NCBI GenBank assembly: GCA_035048495.1
Contig: CM068542.1
Span: forward strand, 38,097,109 to 38,161,108
DNA length: 64,000 bases
Origin: Euptelea pleiosperma
Lineage: Eukaryota > Streptophyta > Magnoliopsida > Ranunculales > Eupteleaceae
Direction of reading: 5' to 3'
Positions 22,269 through 34,100 of this stretch are shown one piece after another; the first letter of the stretch is position 1, and each line of letters opens with the position of its first letter. The translations under genes were made by a program, and so were the position numbers. The notes below the pieces were generated by a model. The model saw nothing but the letters and a program-made list of their open reading frames with translations. It searched no databases and was not told the DNA's origin.

Positions 22269-24074
22269 TTTGTGATTAGGGGGTGTAAATGGGCCTACCT
22301 ATGAAGCGTCCGAGGCTAGAAGTTGAATCGTATTGTGCTGGAATGGGCTTGGGCCTATTCAGAATTTCACAAAATTCTGGCCCAGGACCAGTTCAGCCCC
22401 CTTTACACACTTATGGTTCTTCACAATTGACAAGTATCTATGATCGATCTGATGGGCTTCATTATCCTATGCAACCTAACCTAACTGACCTTTTAATCCG
22501 GTGGCTCGCTAATTCATCAACCTGGACCACCTCGTGAACAACCCATAATTGGGGTTTCTGCATAAGTTAATGAAATTTACTAGATTCTTACATTTTGTGC
22601 AGTATACAAACCTCACTCTCTCTTTTGGGTGCAGTCATATTGTAAACATTGACCGATTTGCTGTCAATTTTCCAAGCGCCATTACTTGTAGATTAGGATC
22701 TGAAGACCTCTTCCTGAAAATTTGTTGTTGGTTGGAGGCGATTTGATCCAATCCGTTTTGGGGTGTTCATATTCTGACTGCACCCACAACAGAACCTACG
22801 GCGTTGAAAGGGCTAGGACTGATTGGGGTTGGAGGTCTTCGATTGCCTTCGCATTTTTTACCACCACTCTTTCAAATCGTACAAAGGGAGCCTGAACCTG
22901 AGACCATCTGGTTGGGCCTATGATATAATCACTGTAACTATTTGCATTTGGGTTTGAAGGGTGAATTCTTGGCTGAATCATTTGTTGGATCGTTAAGATC
23001 ATTCCATAAGGCTGATTTTTGGCATACGAGGTCTTCCATGTGGGCCCTATTGATTGCATGGTCAATTGTTAAGAATATGAGATTATTATTATTAGTAATA
23101 AGGGGACTATCCCATTTGCACAAAGCGACATTTCCTGGGCAATCCAGATTCCAGCTTACTAACTAATCACCTCCTTTTGTTCCTTTGAAGCTTTCAAGGC
23201 CAAGGCAATGATCATTATTAAGGTTCTTCAGTTGTTGATGGTCTGGAAATTCTTAATATGATCATTTCATGTAATACACATGGACCAGGCCAAAGTAGAT
23301 ATCTGGCTTTGAAGGCAGTCTCATTGACCAATGTTGCTCTGGCAGTGCTGAAAAATTTGTAGTAAATTTGTACATGTTGGCCATAGCAGATCCAGTGATC
23401 AAGATGAGTCGTGTACAAAGGACATGGGACAGGGTGTATCATATATATTGTCATCTCAAAAAGAAGACTAGCTTTAGTTTTTTTTTCTTTTAGGAGAGCA
23501 CCAGAGATAACACAATAATGCATAATGTTGTTAAGTCTTAACTGTGATTCAACAATCCATTAGCAGGGTCGAAAAGCTTCTCCTTTTCTGTGCAGTACAC
23601 TCGGCATACACAGCAGCTTGGACCCACCATTTGACGTGATACCACCATGGAAATCTACAAGAAAAATAGATCCAATCAGATGATGATAACCATTCTATAT
23701 ACATATCCAGAAAGACTGCTATAGATAATAAAATGCAACTACTTGGGACTCATTAATGTGGACAATGATGCACCCTGGATGAGTGTCACATGAACGAGAC
23801 AGGCGGGTACCAACAGTTTCCCATCCTCCAATGGATGGAAAACATGCTGCAGCTGTAGAGGTTCCCTCAACTGGTTTAGAATGTTCTACAAATGAAAAGA
23901 CATTCCTGACACTTGGGAGACAGTGAACCATTTCAGAAACAGCAGGGTTGTACAACCAACCAAACTACAAACTTGAATCAAGAAATGTAGCAATTGTGGA
24001 CAGAAATATATACTCCACGAATACCTCTAATGTTAATAGATAACCGCTGAGTGGAGTTGTTCAATTCCAGGCAG
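22269..24074. other. unassigned DNA downstream of the ZOP1-like gene
   Basis: This probably includes the 3' untranslated region of the minus-strand ZOP1-like gene nearest 24074. A weak inverted pair (22276-22410, GGGGGTGTAAA... against CCCCCTTTACAC) may be a hAT-like MITE. A 78-codon minus-strand frame (23719-23955) has no recognisable domain and is not called. Confidence 0.35.
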
Positions 24075-25129
24075 TCAATAAGATTTGTAAAGGCCTAGCA
24101 TGGGTTTCTCTCTCTCTTCCATTCTTTTCTTTGCAGCCTCTCTTGCTTTAAGTGCAGCTGTTTCCTCCTTAGACACAATCTTGGGCTTCTGATTTTCCCT
24201 CTTTCTTTTTTTGACAGCAATTGATGAGGAAGCACCTTTAACTGATCTCATGGGATTCAGAGACACTGGAACAACCAAACCTGGTGGTGGTCCACTTTTA
24301 AATGTGGTGGCACCTCTATCTTCAGCAACAGGCCCTGCTTCTGAAGCTGAAAGTGGCTTCTTCAAAACGGGTTTTTCTTGTTTGGGTTCTGATGAGCCTT
24401 GAGATGTGGTGAACGCCTTTTCCTGTGTCACCCACTTACCTGGTTCACCCAATCATGTAAATTAAAATACCGTAAACAAAACAAACCAAGAATATGACAG
24501 AACGATGAAGTTTCATAAAAAAAAAGGAACTCAATGAGTAAATCCAACAATTGAACTTAATACCTAAAGCATCAGAATAGTATAAGCCTGAGTTTGAATC
24601 ATAGTAATAGCCATTAGCTCGATTGTAGTAATAACCCGAAGCACTATCATACTCCCATTCTGCAATCATCCGAAACTATTTCAGTTTCAATAGCACCACC
24701 AATAACTATGAACCAACGAGGGTATGAAAACCACCTACAAATCAATGAAACTGTGGAATTTTAAATAATCAACAGCCTATCACGATAATTTCAAATAGGC
24801 AGACGAAAAAACATGGAAGTGGAATGAACTACATGGGTTGAAAGTGCAATCATTCCCCAAGTCAACCTATTCCCAAGTGGCTTTTTAGGCTACTATCATA
24901 AAACTAGAGAAAGTTTCAATGTATAAGTAATCTAGACCATAATTAGAGTCTACGGGGCATATTGTACCTGCCAAAACAGAGGGAGAAACTATTTGATGGA
25001 CCAAAACCTAAGTGTCCAGAGTGTGGAGCATGAGCATGTGCGGAAGCAGGAACACAAGAGTGCTAAATTCAGAAGTATTCTTGCGTCCGGAGTGCTTCCG
25101 GAAAGTGAGACACACACCACATATATGTG

Positions 25130-25176
<47 letters not shown>

Positions 25177-28100
25177 AAACTTTCTACTATAAGGCTAGTA
25201 AATAAAATCTAAAACTGGAAAATAATATGGCAACTAACACGCTGGATTTGTTTCTTTGCTTGAACCAAAAACACTTACAGACTACCAATTAAAAGAATAA
25301 TTTCCAGACCCTGTTTCACACAATCCTTTTCAAAAGTGTGCACTGTTGCATTTTAGTAAGTTAAAGAATTCTCTATAACAAACATCCGTCTCATTTGATT
25401 GGAAACATGGCCAGTGAGAATTGAGAAGTCAAGTTGCCAATATTCTCATCGATTTGGGAGACTTCTACCTGAAGCTCTTCAATGAGAACCAAGGTATTGG
25501 CAAGGGTTTTCATTACCTTCAAGACTTTCACACATGAAAAGCACTCGAACAAAGAGCTTTAATGAAGTGAATATTGGGGTTTCTTTCATTGCCAAGATCT
25601 GACGTTAGTACCATGTTGGTAGATACATAAAAGTAGTTTGAACCACGAACTAAAGATCTGGAGTGCGCTCCTATATTTTGGGACCGCAGTTTGGAGGCAA
25701 TCCCCACCCAAATCATGATTTGCTGTTTCGAAATGGGAGCAGTATGACTTATCAAAAAAAACATGGGAGCAGTACAAGGGTTGGATGGTTCTAGTGACTA
25801 AGGCCAAAACTATGAGGCGTCCTGGACCAGAAATTAACCTGATGGATGATTATTGCAACCATCCAATTTATAATCTTTTGGACTTCTTTTACCATCCAAA
25901 AGAATGTGATTGATTGGATGATTACAGTCATCTGTTGGGGTAGGAGGTCACCTAAGTAAGCCCATATAATGTTGGTCAATGCCCCATGCTGCCCTGCATG
26001 TGCGCTACATGCATAGGTTAGATTTCCAAAAATAATAAATACTAGAGCTACTAATATTACCATCTCTGGAAGCCTCAAAACATTTAGCGGTGTCTGGACT
26101 CTCCTCGCGAGCTTGTACTGCATGAGAATTTGAATCCCTGGCCTCCTGAAATGCTGCTAAATCCTTCTGATAGCTGCGCTTAGCTTTCTGGCAAATAATT
26201 TGGCATGAAAGACACGACCATCAACATAAAGAACATTTGAACAGCATATTATTAACTAAGAACAATTTTCTTTAAATCTTCTCTTTTGATGTGCTATAAC
26301 TTGAATGGAAAATATCATCATCATGATCATCGTCATCTACGCCTTATCCCAAATGCTTTGGATCAGCAACATGAATCCTATTTCGTCATTCGACTATGTT
26401 TAAAGCGATGTATTGATCATCATTATATAAGATATGGCAACCATCAGTGCAATAATTCTATCATGAAAAAGCACAAACTTATAGTCTACTTAACCAAGTG
26501 AGGGGATAATCTGGGCTTGTATTGGTCTACGTCCATTGATCAATGTGACATGGACCGTGCATTTTATTGATAATCATTATATAAGATATGGTGAACAGTT
26601 ACTGCAATAATTCTCTCATAAAAACACACATATAATCTCCTCAACCAAGTGAGGGGATACTCCGAACTTGTATTTGTCCACTCCCTTTGACCAATGTGAC
26701 ATGGACCATGCATGGTTGAGCATATGACTTCGCTCCAGCAAGGAGATTATGTATTTTAAGGACATTGACTTGATAGCCCTGGAGTAAGTTAATATAATAC
26801 CACCCCAATGCAAGCCATTGGATTTGGGAATAGCATCACGCAACGGCTTGCATTCAGGTGGTATTTTTTATTTACCTCCGGCTATCATAACATTAGGTAT
26901 TCTCAGCATGGTTTAAAAAACAGCCGTTATAACGAAAATAATGGCCATTATAACTGATTCGGACCTCCCCCGTTACGTTATAGACCGTTAAAACACTAAA
27001 AAAGTAACGGCCGTTATTTTTCCATTATAATGAAAATAACAACCGTTATTTTCTGGAAAAATCTGTGAAAACAAAACGGCCGTTATTTTCCGTTTTGTTT
27101 TTTTAGTTTTTAAGAATTTGATTTTTCAGCGCCATTTTTTCCGTTATTTTCTGTTTTTGCCCCTGAACATTACAATTCGTTATAACGGAAAAAATGGTAA
27201 CACCCCCCAGTCCGTTATACCGTTATAACAGCCCCTTTTAAACCTTGATTCTCAGTACTACCATACTTATGTAGTACCTAATCTGTCTTACATGGATGGT
27301 GTATATACTTAACCTGGACTGTCCAATCAGTGCCCCCATGAAAAATACCTCTTTGACCAAAAATCAGCTTGATCTGATGATTTTAACCATCTGATAAATA
27401 GATCTTTTCCTCTAGACTGACACCCTTGAACACTTTGGATCAATAAGAATATGCTCCAATAGTATGCTAAAAGACCCATACTAATACAAGTAGAGTGTTA
27501 CTGAACTACCACGTGTCCCCGTATGTATAATGCACTACAAGACTTGGAACATTTCTCCGTAGCATTTACAATGTTCATATGCCAATAAATATCTGGGCAT
27601 ATTATTTAAAATACTACAGCCAATGAAATTTTCTAAGGAAGGCCATGTATTGTTTCTTGTTCTGTCTAAAGACCATTCCCCACACCATATTTCCCCAACT
27701 GATTGTTTTTCATAGCTTTAGTATTTAACCAACTTTTTTAATCCTGTTTTCCATGTTTCTCATACAATATTTCCTGTTTTTTTTTTTTATTTCAAACTTC
27801 ATTGTGAAAGTTATTCTGAGTCTTTCTTTCCATATGCCAAACCTGTTTCCCAAAGTTAGTATCCCCGACTCTGTCGTATTATGTGACAAGATCACTAAGG
27901 TAGTTAAGGGCGCAAGGCGCACTTAAGGCGCTAGGACCCCTGGAGCCTAAGGTGCAAGGCGTAAAGCAAGGCGCAATATTAAAAATTATAATAAAAAATA
28001 AGAAAAATAACAGCATAAAATAATAAAACAAGTAATCATTAGGCCACATAAATATAATATAAAGAACTTAACATTTTTCTATTCTTTTTCAAAAATTTAC

Positions 28101-31100
28101 CAGAAAACGACGCATCTAGTGCGTTTATTTATTACTTAAATTTTGTTTTTTTTAAGAAATATCAGCATATATGATGGATATGTCTGGAATACGTGTCGGT
28201 ACTGTGTCCCATATATGTATCCGTGTCAGCACTGGTACGATGAGGGGTACAGTTATTCGAGTATCATAGGTTCTAGTTAACATTGTCATTATTTAAATAC
28301 AAAACAAGTAATCAAAAAGCTATAAAATTTGCCTATCCCTAGTTGGACCTACATACCAAAATTCGTCCTGATTAGTAATTTATGATCGTTGTATTAGTCT
28401 TTTTCATGGATTATTTTCAACTGTAGATTTCTAGCATTTATTGGGGTACTCAGATTCAAAGGTTAGGAATAACTAATCATACCCATTTTTGTCCTGTAAG
28501 CCCATCTAGAGATAGGCCAAACATGCATACGGTCAATAGCCTCTAATAGTATGCCACGTGGCTCACACTGTTGGTCAGTCATCAACTTTTATGATGTACA
28601 CCATCATCAATTTTTTTCTTTCACAAGTTGAAATGTTAAAATGTTGAATCACCAAAACACCCCCAAATAAAAAAAATTCAAAAAATAAAAGAAAATTAGT
28701 TAAGGGATTTGGGGGTCATATTAGGAATAAAGATTTTTTTATTTTTAATATATTTTTTTTAATATTAAAAAAAAAAAAACAGTTATTTTAGTGAGGCGCG
28801 CGCCTTGGTGCGCCTTGCGCCTTGGCTAAGGCGCGCGCCTCAACTTGACCATTTCAAGGCACCTTAGGTGCGCCTTGCGCCTCAGGTGCTCGCCTTGACT
28901 ACTGATTAGTCTAATCTCCAATTTTTCAACTTGGCAAAGAACTCATCTGAGAAAAACCAGAACAAGTTGTTCAGGGGGTTGAACATATTCCATTTGGAAA
29001 AGAAACTTGAGCAGAAGTGGAGATTCATGTTTTTCCTTACTTCAGTTTCTAAAGAAATTTTCTCAATTTTAATTAATTAGAAGACTTGGCCTCTTTTTTT
29101 GGATGGGTAAGTGTATTCAATAAGTGATAGAAGAAAAATAAACATTGAGGGAGAACCTCACTCTCAGAAAAAATTCGAGGGATCAACCAAAATCAAGGGT
29201 CCCCTAATAAAATACTACCCATGCTACATACAAATTTCCTCAAAACGACCCCCATTGAACTCTTGCAGAGACGTCTAAAGACAAATCAAAGCCTTGATTT
29301 CAGAATGACAACAGTGATATTATCAACCTTATTTTCAAAAATACATGTTCCTCTCTCTCCAAATCGCCCAACAAACCGCAAAAGGAAGCAGCCTCCAAAT
29401 AATGCAATCATGAAGATTTTAGGCATCTATAGACCAACCTTGAAGTTAATCGAAGAGACTAGAAGAACCATCCACAGCTTATACCAAAATACTGAAAGAA
29501 AATCCACCAAACTTCGCACAAGAAATGGCACTGTAAAAGAAGGTGGTCCACGGATTCCCCACTAGCTACACATATTGGGAATGATCTTTCCTCTACTAAT
29601 GAGATGATCCACAGTGAGAATCTTGTTGAGGCCGCCATCCAAAGGAAAAAAGCTACTTTAGTTGGCACTCACGAACTCCACACAAGAGAAGCCAAAAAAG
29701 TAATATGGGTTTAAGGAACTAAAGCCATGAAAAACGATTCCATTGAAAATCTTCCTCTACGATCCCATTTCCAAATCTTGGCATTTTAAATGCTCGTCAA
29801 CCTCTCCAAACTTGTCAAGAAGACTAACAAGCATGGCCACATCTTTTAACTCCCAATCATTGAGGTTCCGTCTCAACCCCAGGTTCCACATTCAATCTCA
29901 CAAGACAATCTCTAACCAAATCTCCCTGTAAGTTTGATAAAGCACCATGATGGAAGAGCTAACCAAAATTAATTCCCCACACTAAGTGTCATCCTAGAAT
30001 TCCACTCTATCTCCCTTGCCAACTTGAAATTTGGTGCCATATTTGAAGTGGTCGTTGACTTTAGATATTCTTTTTCAAACACCATACCTGTAAGAAGATG
30101 TAACCCAGTTGTTGTCCCATCCCTACTGTCACCATATTTGCCTTCTATAATCCTTCAACACAAAACGTTAGTCTACTCAACGAACCTCCAAAACCACCTG
30201 CCTAATAATGCCTGATTCATCTATCTTAAAGTTCTAATTCCAAGGCCAACACCTCTTTTTGAGTTACAAACAGTCCCAAATCCACTAAATGGTATTTGTC
30301 AACTTCTTCAATTCCTTTCCAAAGGCAATCTATGACCAATCTCCCCAATTTGTCAGCAACACTAACTAAAATGGAGAGCAAAGACATAAAGTAGATAAGA
30401 AGACTAGAAAGTGTACTTTTGATGAAAGTGATTTTCCTACCTTTAGTTACTTCCATGAGGCCAATATTCTTTCAAACATTTCCACAATTGGATCCCAAAT
30501 GCTCTTCAACTTATTTTTGGCTCCGAGCAAAAGACCCAAATAGGAAGTCGGAAGTTTACCCACCTTGCACCCCAAGCTACCAGCTAACTCCTCCAAGTTG
30601 TCAACCTCTCCCACAACAAAGACCTCGATCTTAGAGAGATTTTTTTTTTTTTTGATCGGTGGGTTAAAGAAGATATATTGAGGGCTGAGGAAGCCCAAAA
30701 ACCTGTACAGCAACAGAAAAGGGGAAAAAACCCCAAGCCACACATGGCCAAGAGGGCCCAAAAAAGGGGACCGCATTAAGAGATCATCCGGTCCCACCGG
30801 AAGACAAAATCATCAAATCTGAACATATTGAGCTCGAATATAGCTGATCCCCAATAGTACATAGTGGCTTTAATCTTCATCACGATCTCATCATTGGTGG
30901 CCTTTCTGTCTTCGAATATCCTACGACTTCTCTCCTTCCAAATTTCCAAGACAATCGCAAAAGGGGTAATTCTCCACAGAACTCAGCCACTGGAAGAGAA
31001 GGCTCTGGAAGACCACCCGCAAATGGTATCAAACGCCGAGTCTGGAAATACCCAAGAGGCCCCAAAGAACTGAAGAAAGCTTTCCCAAATCTCTTTGGAT

Positions 31101-34100
31101 ACCCTACAATGTACTAGCATGTGGTTGGTGGTTTCCTCGGCACTGTAATACAAACTGCATCTACTAGGGATCTGGATGCCGCGCTTCCTAAGTTTCTCCA
31201 CGGAAAGAATCTTATCTAGCATGGCACACCAACAGAAAAAGAGAACTTTGGATGGAACGGGCGTGCTCCAAAACCGCTTAGCTAAAAAGCTTCTAGAACT
31301 GGGCCTCGTGAGCGTAGAGAGATTTGACCGAGAATCTCCCTTTAGGATCATGGTTCCACCACCTCGTATCTTCCTTGTCGTCAACAAGATCGATCCCTTC
31401 CAACCTATTCGTAAGAGATGCCACAGTATCCACTTCCCAGTCGTTTATGCCCTCCTGAGCCCCAGATCCCAAGAAAGCATCCCGTTTTCCTTGAGAGCCA
31501 CTTCACTGACTATAACACCTTTACGATTGGAAAGTGCATAGATGGAGGGAAAGGACTCCGCGAGGGATCGGTCCCCACACCAAATGACCAAATGTCTTCC
31601 CAAAATCTCACTAGAGACCCATTCCCCACTTTGAAGCTGCTACCATTTCTGATATGTAGACTAGAGACTTGTTCAAAACATCTAAAAACACCTCTAAGAT
31701 ATCTTAGTTGACTATGAGTGGACTTGGTGAAATAAATTGTACTATCTGCAAATTGGAGATGAGAATGATTGGACCCCCCTCGCCCCCTTTCAAACCTCCG
31801 ATCACTTCACTTAATCTGCCCTTCTAGTCAACTTGCTAAGCCTAAGAGCCTCTGCTACAATAATAAATAAGGAGATAAAGGATCTCCTTGTCTAATGCTT
31901 CTAATAGAAAAAGCTAAAGAAAAACCGTGTGGCCCAAGATTACAATCCCCACTCAAGCCCCCAATGGCTTTAAGAGTCTCCTCTTCTACAAAAGGCCTTG
32001 CCAACTAGTTACCTGGTTTGGACTAATCTGGTCAAAATCGAGACCATCCAAGGTAGGTCTAAACCCACAAGGTTTCGTATACAGTTTCCTATAAAAGTTG
32101 ACAATAGCATCTCTGATTTTATCCTCCTCTTCCAACTAAGGTGTAATATATGTTGTGAAAAAAAAAAGGATTTCCCAGTCCAGTTTCTTCTTGTCAACTA
32201 GATATTTATTATAATTTGTAGCTCAAATTATAAAATCATTAAATTAAAAAGTTGACACCTATAGATTGAGCACCATTGTTAGTAAACAATTTATACAAAT
32301 TTAAATAAACAATTGATACAAATTTAAATAAAGTTGAAAATATTATACATATTGTGAATTTGTGTTAAATAATACACCAAGTCAATTGAACATATTATGG
32401 ATTTATATAAAATGACGACAATGAGGTGGACGGACCCATTGGCCAAGGAAGCTGTAAGTAGATTATACTTGAACACAGTAGGTGGTCCCTAGCTTGGCAT
32501 CCTCCTCTCTTCCTTTTATAAAATTTCCTTAGTTAGCCCAAAAGATAAGAACAAAGAAAAAAAAAACTAACAATAAAAAGAAGCAAAATTAGATGTAATA
32601 TCCGTTGTGAAGAAAGAAAGATAACTTCTCATCCACTTTGTTTGTTCTAGTCAACTAGATATCTGTTATGATTTGTAACTCAGGTACCCCATCAAAAGGA
32701 AAAAATCAGATTGTAAGAAATCATTGACAAGAAAAGTTTACACTTATAAACTGAGACCCATTGTTCATAAGAGATGTACATTTATCCATGAAAAACAGAG
32801 TACTTTCAATCACTCAAGAAAAAAAAACTTACTGCTTCAATTTGTTCGAGGGCACGAGCAGCGTCCTTCTGTTCCTTCTCCTTGGCAGCATTCTCCTTTC
32901 TCATAGAAGCAAGCCTCTTAGTAACACTATCCTTGTGACGCTGACCGAGCTCATGGGTTCTAATACTCAATGGATTGTTGGCTATGTAGATTTTGCAAAA
33001 GTCGCACCATTTATTGCCCTGGCTAACCCAATACTGGAAAACATACACGCCCACATGGGAACATTATTTAGAGGAATGGTTACTTGTGTAATTCAACATA
33101 CATAGAAGACAGATTGGAACTTCAAAAGAACTAGCAGAAACTTTCCCTTGCGTATAAGTACCAAGCAAAAAAAAATAATAATAATAATGTAGCTAAAACC
33201 AAATCTTTAATCCAGATGAAAGAAATATAAAATTGAGGTCAAGCGATTGATTGTCTTTACACATTCTTATCCCAGCTATCTCAAGAACCCCAATAAAAGC
33301 ACAAAAGAAAACTGAGATAAAAACTTAAAGGAAGGATTCTCAATGTGATCCATCATGGAGATATTCACAAACTAAAATATAGCTTAGATCAATTAAGACT
33401 AAAAAGAACATTCTTTCTTTCCATTTAAGAGATACAAGTTCTCAAGGGCAGATGTTTTAGAGGAAAACAGTATTTCATCCAAATTAATGTCATTAGAACT
33501 TTCATCCTTTTTCTATTATATTTTTGATAACTGAAATGTGTTTTTTAAAAAGAATTAAGAGGATACTACATAATGTACACCAGTGAAACATGAACTTGGA
33601 CACGGCCCCTAGGAGCCAGTGTTTGATGCGTGTGGAGTCAGACTAGTCGAGCCACACACACACACACATAACTGAAATGTGTTTTTTAAAAAGAATTAAG
33701 TGGCTACTATATAATGTACACCAGTGAAACATGAACTTGGACGCAGCCCCTAGGAGCCAGTGTTCGTTTGATGCGTGTCGAGTCAGACTAGTCGAGCCAT
33801 ATTACACACACACACACACAAAGATCAATTATTTGTCTGCAATTTGTAACAAATAAGAATGCACACGCACACAGAGCCAATTATTTGTCAGCAATTTGTA
33901 ACAAACAAGAATGTACAAAATCAAAAAATAATATAAGAAATTATATAAGATTAACACAAAAGACAGAGATTTGAGAGCCAATTTGGTTTTATTCCAGGAA
34001 GGTTAACCATTGAGGCAATCTTCTTACTTCAACAAATGATGGAAAAGTTCAAAGAAAAGAGGAAGAATCTCCACGTGGTCGTTATTGACTTAGAAAAAAA

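Noticed and set aside
23719..23955. A possible extra exon downstream of the ZOP1-like stop
   Set aside because: The preceding exon ends in a proper stop with the conserved LGLY tail; no domain in this frame.
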